Of a stretch of DNA of 64,000 nt, positions 42,001-54,112 are shown piece by piece; positions within the stretch are counted from its first letter, which is position 1, and each line of letters begins with the position of its first letter. The stretch comes from Wolfiporia cocos. Its lineage: Eukaryota > Basidiomycota > Agaricomycetes > Polyporales > Phaeolaceae. Under the pieces are notes generated by a model. The model was not told the origin of the DNA. It saw only the letters and a program-made list of their open reading frames with translations, and made no database searches. The stretch spans positions 1 through 64,000 of the forward strand of contig JACCLO010000024.1 of NCBI GenBank assembly GCA_029448655.1, read 5' to 3'. Made by a program: the position numbers and the translations under genes.

Positions 42001-43501
42001 TACCGTCGGAAATGATCATTCCTAGGTATTCGATGGATGACTGTTCGAAGAAGCACTTTTCGGGCTTAGCATACAAGTCCGAGTCCTTCAGGGTTTGTAG
42101 AACCCCTTTGGTAAGTCGCCGATGTTCCTCCATATCATCCCCGAAAATCAAGATGTCGTCTAGGTAGACAACCACCTTGCCGGTCCAAATGAACGGTGCG
42201 AGGATTGAATTCATCATCGCTTGGAACGTTGCGGGGGCATTGCAGAAACCGAAATACATTACCGTTGCCTCGTATAGTCCACGGTGTGTAATAAACGCCG
42301 TCTTCCATTCATCACCTTCCTTGATGCGGACATTATTGTATCCCCATCTAAGGTCTATTTTGGTGAAGATGGTCTCATGGGACAATTCATCGATTAGGTC
42401 ATCGATCCGAGGTATCGGATAACGATTTTTCACGGTTATTTCGTTTAGCCTCCTGTAATCGACAACCATCCGCAGTCCTCCGTCCTTTTTGTGGACGAAG
42501 AAGACCGGGGATGCCATCGGACTTTCGGACGGTCGAATGTAACCCTTCCGTGGTTTGGTGTCTATCCACTCATCCAAGCTGTTACGCTCTTGGGGAGACA
42601 TTTTGTATGGTTTTACCGGGGGAGGAAGCTGCGCATCTGGTTCAAGTGCTATGGCGTGATCCCAGGGCTTCCGTTGCGGCATCCTCTCTGACGCCTTTTG
42701 TGAGAACACCGTTGGCCCATACTCTTGGTATTGTTCGGGCACTAACGATCGCCATTTTTCAACGTCAATCGGTGGTGTGTTTTCCTCACGGTTGTCTGCT
42801 TCGTCGAGGTCTTTGTCAAGTACCTCGGCTACCAACTGTGTCAGCAGGTTCATTTCTTCGTCGTCAAGGGTTGCCACCCAAGCGATCAAAGGATTTTTGG
42901 GGTCCTCCTCTCCTAATATGTCCACGGGAGTGTCCCAAATCGAATTTACTTCGATGATTTCCTTTTCTGGGAGTTCAACTGTTTCCTCCTCAGAAGGGCG
43001 GTTACCCTTTTTTCTGGCGTACGGTTGGTCATGTGTACAGCGTGCATATTCCATTTCTCCTTTCCTCCAATCAAAGGTAGGATTGTGGAGACGTAACCAG
43101 TCATAGCCAAGGATTAGGTCTGGTTCTAGGTGCATGACCGTCAGACCTATTTTCTCCTTGTGTGTGCCATGTTGCATAAATGCTTTTACTGATTGCGTTA
43201 AGCGGCCGGCGACGTTTTCTGTTCCGTCTGCGTTTGTAACCGTAATAGGAAACGCTAGTTTGTCGGTGACCAGCTTATGTTTATCGACCAATCATTGTGA
43301 TATGACCGATATGGTTGCACCGCTGTCGATTAAAGCCAGAGCCTGCACTTTTTGCCCATATACCCAGAGTGTTACTTCGACACGGAATGATCGAGCGAAG
43401 TCGCGCGCATCGTTGCCAAAAATATGATACATTGACTCGAATACACTCTTTACAGCGGGTACGGGACTAAAATTACACGGGAGCACAAGTGGGCAGGTCA
43501 T
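39074..43501 (-). pseudogene. pol: A2 pol, two nonsense changes
   Basis: Nearly identical to A1 Pol along its full length, including the chromodomain and all five dUTPase motifs. The UGAUG overlap with gag is kept at 43501-43503. Two stops interrupt it: TGA at 43292-43294 in the protease (CGA in A1) and TAG at 41810-41812 between RT and RNase H (CAG in A1). Both are C-to-T changes in the sense strand. The dUTPase frame is otherwise open, so the domain has not been lost by indels. Confidence 0.95.
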
Positions 43502-44196
43502 CACATGTGCTCGATGGGAAAACCCGAGGCAGAGCTTCCGTAGATGCCCAGGGTGTTTGCGGAATCGGCTATCCGCTTGCGAAGCCAGGGCAGATGTGTC
43601 CTGATGGAGTCGCCCGACGGTGTAGGTGCAGTCGAAGTCGAACCAGTCGACTGGGTCTGGACGGGGCTGGTGCTTTCAGCCGTTCGCACCGAACTCCCGC
43701 TTTTCTCCTCATCGCTGATGCGCGTAGTGGGGGCCAGAGGAACCACCTCTGGTTGCTTCGGAACGTTGGTCCGGATGGTCCCTACGGTGACTTGGGGGGA
43801 CTCATCTTCGTCGTCAGTCACCAGTTCCTGGGTGCTGACAACTCGGACCTTGTATTTCTTTTTCGGGTCCAATTTCTTCTGGCCCGACTGTTGCGTTCCG
43901 CTCGACGAGCCTGTCGGCTTCGTCGTTCCGCTTCCACTACTGGCCGGCTTGGCTTCCTTCGGCTTGTTCTTAGGGTTCTCAGGACAGTCGCCCCATTTGT
44001 GTTGTCCAGGGTGCTTGCGACAGTCCTTCCCGTAAGAGCCGGTTTCCTTTGCCTTGCCTTTGCCTTTGTCATCAGCCTTGGCAGGCTTTGACGCAGCTTT
44101 TTCGGCGGTCTTGCCAGACCCCAACGACTCCTTCCTCTTTTCTTCCTCAAAGATTTTGCCTTTGAGCTTGTCCGGGTATTGCCTCTTGTAGAGGTC

Positions 44197-44666
44197 TGAC
44201 ACAGATATACGCTCATACCGTATAACCTGTGTACCGCTATCCTAGTATCCCTCAACCTAACACGCAAGTCCTTTGGGGGTCGTCCCCACACCGCAGTGTC
44301 GAGGCGCAGACGAGCAGGTCTAAGGGGTGGCTAAGCCAGCAGGCGCACACAGTGGTAGAGGTGGTATACAGGGGGACAAGCCCCAACGTCGAAAATAACA
44401 AGCATGGGGCTGTAAGGCCCCAGCGCAGTAGACTATATACATGCTGTACTACAGAGGCGCGACGTAAGTCCTACCCTATAGTAAGGGACCGTGCGCGCAT
44501 GTCAGTCATGTGCTATAGTACGTAATCAAAGGGCGACCTATACACGTGAGTGGTTATGCTGCTATGGGGGCGCATTGACCACTATACTACGACTAAAACG
44601 AGGTCATGTGACTACAACACTAGGGTACGGGGGTTCGACCCCATGCCACGGTAATAAACCGTGACA
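44197..44666 (-). repeat. TRIM-like element 3' LTR
   Basis: 470 bp. In sense it begins TGTCACGG and ends CTGTGTCA. Confidence 0.93.
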
Positions 44667-45224
44667 TTACCCTCCCGTCAAGATTCATCGTCTCGATGAA
44701 GAAGAACTCTCGTGGACTAACTAAAAGTCATCACGTACTCTTTATGGCTCCATGGGCCCACACCCTAGCCGTAGACCACTTGTTTCATGGTTTGTGGAGC
44801 TCATACCCTGCCGCAATGCCAGGGCGGTCGTGATTGGAGAAGTTATCTTCGAATCTTGAGGTACCGGTGTTCGTCCTGGACCTTTGTCGAAAGTGGGGTT
44901 ACGCCGAAGCGCTTCACATACCCACGGAGGTCCTGCTGCTGTTCATCGAGGCTGTCCCGCCCCCCAGGAGGTACGTTCGATACGAACATACGTACTAGTC
45001 TCCTTCTATCGCCTTCATGCGAGGGGGGACGCTTATCTTCCACTCCTCTGTAGGTATAACGTACCACCAGCGCAGTGGTCGCCATAGCAACGCTTGTATG
45101 GGGGGCAGGCGAGTTGATGCCGACCTCGCTTGATCGCAGAGGTGCCCCCGCCGCGTCGCTGTACCTAGAGAGTGGGAAACCCATAGCCCAAGACGCGCAG
45201 CGCCGTCAAGGGGGATGGTAAAGT

Positions 45225-45236
45225 ATGCTTGTTATT
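45225..45236 (-). other. TRIM-like element primer-binding site, self-priming type
   Basis: In sense AATAACAAGCAT begins one base after the LTR and is the exact complement of ATGCTTGTTATT in the same LTR (45446-45435). The sequence differs entirely from the A and B sites, but the geometry is the same. Confidence 0.75.
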
Positions 45237-45237
45237 A

Positions 45238-45707
45238 TGACACAGATATACGCTCATACCGTATAACCTGTGTACCGCTATCCTAGTATCCCTCAACCTA
45301 ACACGCAAGTCCTTTGGGGGTCGTCCCCACACCGCAGTGTCGAGGCGCAGACGAGCAGGTCTAAGGGGTGGCTAAGCCAGCAGGCGCACACAGTGGTAGA
45401 GGTGGTATACAGGGGGACAAGCCCCAACGTCGAAAATAACAAGCATGGGGCTGTAAGGCCCCAGCGCAGTAGACTATATACATGCTGTACTACAGAGGCG
45501 CGACGTAAGTCCTACCCTATAGTAAGGGACCGTGCGCGCATGTCAGTCATGTGCTATAGTACGTAATCAAAGGGCGACCTATACACGTGAGTGGTTATGC
45601 TGCTATGGGGGCGCATTGACCACTATACTACGACTAAAACGAGGTCATGTGACTACAACACTAGGGTACGGGGGTTCGACCCCATGCCACGGTAATAAAC
45701 CGTGACA
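45238..45707 (-). repeat. TRIM-like element 5' LTR
   Basis: 470 bp, same as 44197-44666. In sense, TATATAG (45480-45475) is followed about 34 nt later by ATGCTTGTTATT (45446-45435), the expected transcript start. Confidence 0.93.
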
Positions 45708-45768
45708 AGGTCGATGGCCATATCGAGGTAAACCTCCCAGTCGGTCGGCATTGTGAAGCCGGGCACCG

Positions 45769-46424
45769 TGTCACAAGAATTTCCCTGCATTTACTGCAAT
45801 TTTCCTGGGATTAATAGCAATTACCTACGCAATACGTCCTATAACCCGTCATAACCCAGCACCTAACGAATAGTTAGATTCATGCCGATTGATGGCCGCG
45901 TTATCTCCCATAACGACGGTATCTAATCACGGATCTGTTCCCGTGGATATCACAAGCTTAGCCGCTAGCCAATCGGACACCTCGTCCGTATCACATCAGC
46001 ACCACAACGTCAGCGGACCGCGCATAATGTCACGCGTCGGTTTACTAAGACATAGCGCCCTTAACGCTACTGGGCGACGCACAACGCCGACAACCTATAT
46101 CCCGGTTGATCGGCATATACCCTTATCACGTATTACTCAGTCCCATAATGACAGGGGTCCTGTAGTAGAATACGTACCGAAAGTAGATTATGTAATAAGG
46201 CTGTCAGGGGTCTTATAATACATGTATATATACTGGTTCGCTAAGTCGTTAGAGACTTAGCTCTATTCATAAACATTTGCCTTCGGGTTAACCACCTAAC
46301 CGCCTTGCCTGCTGCTTACTCGCTTACTCCTAAGTTCTCACCTATCGACGACTACAGAAGACGCTAACGCTGTACAAATAGCCTCTTAGCTGAAGCATAG
46401 AGTGAGTAGTAGAGTCTTGTGTCA
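45769..46424 (+). repeat. B array LTR 1
   Basis: 656 bp, TGTCACAAGAATTTCC...GTCTTGTGTCA. It shares ATGGCCGCGTTATCTCCC (from 45892), AGCCAATCGGACA (45967) and AACGTCAGCGGACCG (46006) with the A LTR. Confidence 0.95.
46225..46270 (+). promoter_or_regulatory. B promoter: TATA box and expected transcript start
   Basis: TATATATA at 46225-46232, then AGCTCTATTCAT at 46259-46270, complementary to the primer-binding site. The same arrangement recurs at +6312 and +12624. Confidence 0.7.
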
Positions 46425-46425
46425 T

Positions 46426-46437
46426 ATGAATAGAGCT
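46426..46437 (+). other. B primer-binding site, self-priming type
   Basis: ATGAATAGAGCT starts one base after LTR 1 and is the exact complement of AGCTCTATTCAT at 46259. Compared with A, one base has changed in both partners (A-T to G-C), which keeps the pairing. It is repeated at 52738-52749. Confidence 0.8.
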
Positions 46438-47800
46438 TCTTTGCCCTCGCCCCCTCTTAATTGAGCGGGGTCTGGGATTTCTCTTCTAGGGGTCTTCGTC
46501 AATGTCTGCGCCCCTCCGCTCGCTGACAAGCAGCGGGGGATATCCATTGTAAGTGGGATCTGGGGGATCGCCTTCGGGCAAGCCTTCGGGCAACATACCC
46601 GGACCCAGGGTTAAGGGACGGGCTTGGCACCTGCAAAGGGCCTTGCCGAGAGTTGAGAACCGGTGATAACGGGGCACGTGCCACCCTGGATCGCCGGCGA
46701 TCTTCTAGCCTATCCCCAGGCGTTACAGGGGCGGCTCTAATGTAGAACCGGGGTGGGCACGAGTTGCCCTGCCTAGAACCGATGCCGATACGGGTTTGAA
46801 TCGATAGCGATTCACCCTTGGCGCCCTCTAAGTCCCTCAGGGCATGGGTTTGGTTTTAACACTGGCAAGCCCCCTTTCTTGAGCTAGGCGTGGACACATG
46901 CGGAGTGTAATACTCCAAACCCCGTACTACCTGCACGCTAGGGAAGCGTGTCAGTTGTATCCCCCACCTGGTAGCGTAAGAGAGACGCCAGCCAGTCGCC
47001 AACACTAACTCCGGTCGAGAGCGGAGCGCTCATTGACGCCGGAGGATAAATCTAAGCGCATGACAAATAAGTTGACGTATACAAGAAGACCCCGATGATG
47101 AAGATGTACCTGTTTCATCCACGATGTAGTAGAATTACCAATGTTTACCTTAAAAATAATCGCATTAAGTCCTCTGCCATAAAACCATCGAGACAATCGG
47201 ATAAAAACCCCAGTAAGGTATAACATAACCCGAAAAGGTCCTGATTAGTCGAAAAAGTCCTGATAAGGCACCATGGCGCCCCACGAGCGTAGACATAGGG
47301 AATGGAACTTCCATAATATGTACTAAATGAATGTCGAACGGACATTCACCCAAAATATACCTTACATTTTTCACACGTATGCGATCACATCAAATACACC
47401 CGTGATTGATCGAATGGATCGGTCACAATTATAAATTATAAATTATAAATTATGACAAAAAGGAACTGGAAAATCGAGTAGCGAACCTCGATAAAAGGAA
47501 AAGGTCTCATAAACACGAAACTTTAGTACTGAGGATAACAAACTCATAATATACTTACATACAAAAATTACATAGGAAGAGTTTCTATCAAAATTCCCAT
47601 AAAGTACATGTCGAATTACCCAACGCTCATAACAAGTCCTGCAAAGGCAAAAAGTCCTTGAAAAATAGGCAATGATGGTGGCATGACGCGATTGATAAGT
47701 CCCGACAGGGCACCTTTTAGTTCCGATAAGGAACTGTGTGTTTCTCCTAGCCGAACGTTGGTTACGGAGGCTCAAGGCTAACAAACCCTGTTAGAAAAAC
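46438..47800 (+). other. B structured leader, copy 1
   Basis: The first 600 nt match the A leader with compensated hairpins (46797-46814; 47009-47044). Further down are five variants of AAGTCCTGAAAAGGCA (about 47235, 47255, 47634, 47650 and 47697). No ORF1 equivalent is present. Confidence 0.75.
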
Positions 47801-49262
47801 ATGTCGACACAAGCGACCTACGAAATAACTACCGTCACAACCGGTCCCCCCAATCTCGCATTGACCCCCAATTCGCCAAATTCCAACACCGCACCTCCCT
47901 TATCTCCTTCGCTCGAATGGATCGAGGAAGAAGCAGGAGAGTTCTTGGTACGACGAAAGGAAGCGGCAGTAGACGGCAAGGGATCCGTAATCAAGGAAAC
48001 CCCAGCCGAAGAGATGAAGGAAGCCGAAGCACGCGTAGCCAGTTTGGAAGCTACACTTCGCCGACTGGAGGATGAAATTACATCCCTCCAAAGGGAATCA
48101 CTTCCCCCGAGTACACCGACACACGAAATCGATTCACGTCGGATCGAACCCCGAACGTTCGAAGGCGGCATCACCGCCCTGGAATGGATCACCCATATGG
48201 AGTCGTACTTCAATTTCGCTAAAATAACCGAAAACAAAGATCGAATCTGGCTAGCGCTAGAATTACTGCGCAATAATGCCCTCCACCACATGGCTATAAT
48301 CATAAGTCATGAACGGGAACCAATCCGGAGAACGTGGGACTACTTCGTTGCTTGCCTTTTATGGTTTAGCAGGGAAGAGACGAACCGAGAAATAGCCCGT
48401 ATACAAATCAAGGGATACCTTAGCGACCCCGGCCGAGCAATGATGAAATACAATCTCGAAGAATGGATCGTTTCCATTCAAACTCTAGGCCGACTCGCCG
48501 ATTTAGACACCAGAAACATGATATCCGTAATTGAGGATGTCCTGCCAGAGGGTATTAAAAAAATATATTCCCCCCAACTCAAAGAACGAGTTCTGGACCG
48601 TCTATTTCGACAACGCAGTGTTGCTATTGCGACACTTGGGTCCCGATACAAGGGAAGACTCGAAAAAGGAAACTGGTAGCCCAGAACCTGATAAGGTCTC
48701 GGGAAATACTACTACGGCGAAAAATGCCGTACACTACCGAGAAGTAGCCGAAAAAAGCCCCCGTATTAGCAATAGGCAGTCCGATTGTAGGCACCACCCC
48801 GGCGTCCACATATGGAAAAACTGTCCTGAAAATTGGTCTAATACAAAGGACAAAAAGGCGAAAGATACTCGAAGTGGCTCTGAACTAGTGTCGCTGGCAA
48901 GCACACTAAGTGGTACAATAAGGGGAACCAATCCGGGGAATTCGAAAGAGAAGACCAACCGGAGGATGCCGAGGAAGACGGAGATCGAAGAAGATTCTCT
49001 AAAGGGTTCTAGAGTCGAAGAAGACTCGAACCAGGTCCCCACCGACCAATCAGATGAACAACGTCAAGAAAGGGAGACGGTTACCCCTTTCAACTACATT
49101 TTCGCACACCCCGTGGGAGACGAGCAAACCTCGGAAGAAATAAAACGACTAAATCTATTTCAACCAAGATCACCAGCGAAGTCCAGTACAGAACTGGTGC
49201 GCCTATCGCCGGGCGACTCTATTGAAGAGGATTATCCCCTTTTCTACTTCAAAATCGAATAA
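47801..49262 (+). CDS. gag: B-family Gag, copy 1, in two overlapping frames
   Basis: The ATG at 47801 opens a 292-residue frame (to 48679) with an N-terminal coiled coil (EARVASLEATLRRLEDEITS) and a capsid-like domain homologous to A Gag (ALEWITHMESYFNFAKI, IQIKGYLSDPG, LGRLADLDTRNMISVIEDVL). The rest, with the knuckle-like CRHHPGVHIWKNCPEN, lies in the +1 frame (48531-49262). The change of frame is either a programmed shift or a 1-nt lesion. Without it the C-terminal RNA-binding part is lost. Both copies share it. No protease or polymerase follows. Confidence 0.85.
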
Positions 49263-52064
49263 AGTCGATATTCGAACCTTGGCCGTGAAGACAAGACGAT
49301 CCTTCACGGTTAATAACTCCATAATGAAATTGTATATACCTTCGTACAATGTACTAGAGTACAAAGACCCGCTGTTACAGAATACAACTAGATGAACAAC
49401 ATCGAATAGTGTGCGGTATTCTGGGTCTAAACAAAAATGCAGAAGGAGCATTCAGCATAATAGATGGAAGCAGAAGGTTACACCCGACATAACTGTGTCA
49501 TAAGGGTCAGACCGACCCACCGACGGCGAAAGCAGAATAGTCGAGGAAACCTATAATCAGCCAAAGTCATAAAAAAGCCATAAAGGAGGCTTGCAACCTC
49601 CTTATAAGGATATAACCGACTACGGCTAATAACCGCCCTAAATCTCATAATACACGAGATTAAAAGGCAACTGCCAAAACCATCATAACGGCCAAAATGC
49701 CATAATATGCGAATGCGCGAAGGTCTTTTGTCGGACCATTCGAGGAGGAAACAGTTAAACTCCCGAAAAATAAAGACTATATACGGAATCCCCAACTAGG
49801 CATAAAGAGTAGGGATTAAAACCGAATACCGTAGTTATCGGCCGACAAGCCTTTAACGAAAGTATAATTACACCAAGCTGATAAGGCATAGTAACGTACG
49901 ACACCTGACAAGGGTCTACGTAAGAAGCAAGGGACTATAAGTACGAAAAGCACGATGTCTCAAGATAATAAGCGGTGGTTTTGTGCGAAACCCCCTTAAA
50001 TCGAAAAAAGCTTCGAATACTAAAAGCTGCATAATATACGAATGGCAATGGAACCTCTGCCCAGGCGGTCAGAATTTTAAGGAGGGGGTGGACACCCTTC
50101 AAAAGTTCATTTACCCGCAAAACTCAAGGTTAATCCAGCCATGTATACGCTAAGCGATAGATTACGAAAACGAAGACCACCAAAGGCTTAACTCTCTAAA
50201 CACAAGCCAGGAAGTGGACACCCAAAGTAGTAATCGAAGAACAGAACAGACGATAAGACAAGGGCACCTGAACAAGGACCTTAACAATCCATAAAGGGGA
50301 TCAGTATCAAAGAATAGATCGACAACAGTCGATAAAAATATTCGTAACACGATCTATAACCCCAAGGATTAATGTCGAACCAGGCAAAACATCCGAAAAA
50401 TAATCCTAGACCACACCAGTAGCAGTCTAATAGCCCCAAGGTCGTTGAACATTCCGACTCCAAGGCAATTAAAGACAACTCATAAAGCAGCTGAAAAGCG
50501 CATAATGACGAGTTTAAAGCCTACATACATTGGTGGTCGACACATAGGATTAAACGATGAAGTTACATCAGTTTCCCTGAAACAAGACAAGTCGAATAGA
50601 GCATAACGACGTCCACTTTCCAAAGTAGACATAACAAAGACACGTATTGACTGAGCGATAAAGTCGATAATAGTCTATCAATATAAGACACGCATCTAAG
50701 TCGAAAAGGACTTTCCATAACCAGGAAAAGGATAGCTCGAAAAACGACATAACACGTCAAACAGGAAAACGTAACTATAATATCAAGGATAATAAAGCCA
50801 TAAAGGACAAAGCATGCACCATGACCTGACAAGGCATGGTAATCCGACAATGGTTCTAAGCGAAAACCCTAGAATAAACACATGGAACCTAATTCTCAGG
50901 CAAACCTCGGAGGTGAGGGACCAACGGTGCCAGTGCAACGTCGGCCGAAAGGCAGCGGGCGCATTGGAATGCTGAAGGTCAGCCATAACGGGAAAAGGGA
51001 ACCTAAAGGTCGAACCATGACCTAATAGGGCCAGTAAACTTAGAAAACCGGAAAAAAGGAAAACGGTCAGGCCTCTCAGAGCACTAGTAACCTAATAAAG
51101 GCCATACTCTATAAGTCAGGCGTAAAAAGCCATAAAGAGTCAACCTATATGGTGAAAAGCTCGGAAGACAAAGAACCAATATTCCCTATAAAATCCAGCA
51201 CAAGTCCAACGCATACGGGAAACCACTCTATAATAAAAATATCAAATCATAACGCCATAAACAGGCAACAGAAGAGATATTAAGAGATGGTCAATCCTAG
51301 TCAGACAAGTGCATAAAGGGAATACGGTTCGAACTAAGACCAATCCTGGAAATTCATAATTCGACAAAAGCATAACAACGCCTAGTCACGTGACCTATCC
51401 GAACGAAGGATAGCTCCAACCTTAAAAACGACCCAGATTAGTTCAATAAGAGGTAGAATCGAACTAGATTCAAGCCGACAGGCCCTCATAACAAAGAACA
51501 TATAATCTGCCCATAAACCCATTTGAACCACGGTGATAGCGGTAATCCAAGTAACAACCATCGGTTAAAACGACTATAAAAACATCATAAGTTTCCCTCA
51601 GAGCTTGAAAACGTCCCCAAAAAGTGACAATAACGTCGCAACAGAGATTGCAAGGCAGCGTATCGACAATGTGCCCATAGACCGTCGATTAATTACCTTT
51701 GGATAAGCAAGGACGCATGCCGAATCTCTAAGACTAGCCACTAGAAGGACAAGTAAAGTCGAAGGAGACCAGACAACAGTCGTTACCATAGATCAAGTTA
51801 CAATGGAAAACCCGCAATAACCATACGTCAAGTAGACGATAAGCAAGGCCACGACACCTTAATTTTTTCACTATCTACAAACGAGTCAGATAGTAATCAG
51901 AAGCCATGCTGCAGCCATAAGCATATCAAGTCTACAAGGTTCAATATATTCGGGACAACCGAAGAAAATCTGCGTAAAAAGCACCAACGGGCTCGTAACA
52001 ATAGAGTCCAACTATCATTACAAGCAGGTTTTATAATACTTCAACAGGGTCGTTGAACAACTCT
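49263..52064 (+). other. B gene-free interior, copy 1
   Basis: 2.8 kb where pol would be expected. All frames are broken by stops, with CATAA-type phrases (CCATAAAG, CTCATAATA, GCATAATG) unusually frequent. CCTGACAAGG/CCTAATAAGG motifs like those upstream of gag also occur. There is no similarity to A pol. Confidence 0.7.
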
Positions 52065-52080
52065 AAGGGGGGGGGGGTGA
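52065..52080 (+). other. B polypurine tract, copy 1
   Basis: AA followed by 11 G and TGA, directly before LTR 2. The same tract precedes LTR 3 at 58377-58392. Confidence 0.85.
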
Positions 52081-52736
52081 TGTCACAAGAATTTCCCTGC
52101 ATTTACTGCAATTTTCCTGGGATTAATAGCAATTACCTACGCAATACGTCCTATAACCCGTCATAACCCAGCACCTAACGAATAGTTAGATTCATGCCGA
52201 TTGATGGCCGCGTTATCTCCCATAACGACGGTATCTAATCACGGATCTGTTCCCGTGGATATCACAAGCTTAGCCGCTAGCCAATCGGACACCTCGTCCG
52301 TATCACATCAGCACCACAACGTCAGCGGACCGCGCATAATGTCACGCGTCGGTTTACTAAGACATAGCGCCCTTAACGCTACTGGGCGACGCACAACGCC
52401 GACAACCTATATCCCGGTTGATCGGCATATACCCTTATCACGTATTACTCAGTCCCATAATGACAGGGGTCCTGTAGTAGAATACGTACCGAAAGTAGAT
52501 TATGTAATAAGGCTGTCAGGGGTCTTATAATACATGTATATATACTGGTTCGCTAAGTCGTTAGAGACTTAGCTCTATTCATAAACATTTGCCTTCGGGT
52601 TAACCACCTAACCGCCTTGCCTGCTGCTTACTCGCTTACTCCTAAGTTCTCACCTATCGACGACTACAGAAGACGCTAACGCTGTACAAATAGCCTCTTA
52701 GCTGAAGCATAGAGTGAGTAGTAGAGTCTTGTGTCA
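52081..52736 (+). repeat. B array LTR 2 (central)
   Basis: Same as LTR 1, at +6312. It is the shared LTR of the tandem pair, with no target duplication of its own. Confidence 0.95.
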
Positions 52737-54112
52737 TATGAATAGAGCTTCTTTGCCCTCGCCCCCTCTTAATTGAGCGGGGTCTGGGATTTCTCTTCTA
52801 GGGGTCTTCGTCAATGTCTGCGCCCCTCCGCTCGCTGACAAGCAGCGGGGGATATCCATTGTAAGTGGGATCTGGGGGATCGCCTTCGGGCAAGCCTTCG
52901 GGCAACATACCCGGACCCAGGGTTAAGGGACGGGCTTGGCACCTGCAAAGGGCCTTGCCGAGAGTTGAGAACCGGTGATAACGGGGCACGTGCCACCCTG
53001 GATCGCCGGCGATCTTCTAGCCTATCCCCAGGCGTTACAGGGGCGGCTCTAATGTAGAACCGGGGTGGGCACGAGTTGCCCTGCCTAGAACCGATGCCGA
53101 TACGGGTTTGAATCGATAGCGATTCACCCTTGGCGCCCTCTAAGTCCCTCAGGGCATGGGTTTGGTTTTAACACTGGCAAGCCCCCTTTCTTGAGCTAGG
53201 CGTGGACACATGCGGAGTGTAATACTCCAAACCCCGTACTACCTGCACGCTAGGGAAGCGTGTCAGTTGTATCCCCCACCTGGTAGCGTAAGAGAGACGC
53301 CAGCCAGTCGCCAACACTAACTCCGGTCGAGAGCGGAGCGCTCATTGACGCCGGAGGATAAATCTAAGCGCATGACAAATAAGTTGACGTATACAAGAAG
53401 ACCCCGATGATGAAGATGTACCTGTTTCATCCACGATGTAGTAGAATTACCAATGTTTACCTTAAAAATAATCGCATTAAGTCCTCTGCCATAAAACCAT
53501 CGAGACAATCGGATAAAAACCCCAGTAAGGTATAACATAACCCGAAAAGGTCCTGATTAGTCGAAAAAGTCCTGATAAGGCACCATGGCGCCCCACGAGC
53601 GTAGACATAGGGAATGGAACTTCCATAATATGTACTAAATGAATGTCGAACGGACATTCACCCAAAATATACCTTACATTTTTCACACGTATGCGATCAC
53701 ATCAAATACACCCGTGATTGATCGAATGGATCGGTCACAATTATAAATTATAAATTATAAATTATGACAAAAAGGAACTGGAAAATCGAGTAGCGAACCT
53801 CGATAAAAGGAAAAGGTCTCATAAACACGAAACTTTAGTACTGAGGATAACAAACTCATAATATACTTACATACAAAAATTACATAGGAAGAGTTTCTAT
53901 CAAAATTCCCATAAAGTACATGTCGAATTACCCAACGCTCATAACAAGTCCTGCAAAGGCAAAAAGTCCTTGAAAAATAGGCAATGATGGTGGCATGACG
54001 CGATTGATAAGTCCCGACAGGGCACCTTTTAGTTCCGATAAGGAACTGTGTGTTTCTCCTAGCCGAACGTTGGTTACGGAGGCTCAAGGCTAACAAACCC
54101 TGTTAGAAAAAC
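52737..54112 (+). other. B primer-binding site and leader, copy 2
   Basis: Same as 46425-47800, shifted by 6312. Confidence 0.75.

Larger units (their letters stand above)
44197..45707 (-). mobile_element. Small non-autonomous LTR element (TRIM-like)
   Basis: 1511 bp with two 470-bp LTRs that look identical (44197-44666, 45238-45707) and a 571-bp interior. AGGTC is duplicated at 44192-44196 and 45708-45712. It lacks gag and pol domains. A minus-strand 113-codon ORF (45184-44843, LRGYVKRFGVTPLSTKVQ) has no known match. A purine tract (GGGAGGGTAA) precedes the 3' LTR in sense. It must use proteins from another element. Confidence 0.93.

Noticed and set aside
45889..46218. 109-codon ORF found three times (also at +6312 and +12624)
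   Set aside because: It lies entirely within the B LTR U3 region; its repetition is due to the LTR copies, and no protein family is recognised.
49263..52064. Decayed pol in the B interior
   Set aside because: No RT, RNase H or integrase motif could be traced in any frame, even allowing for stops, while the adjacent Gag is easily aligned to A.
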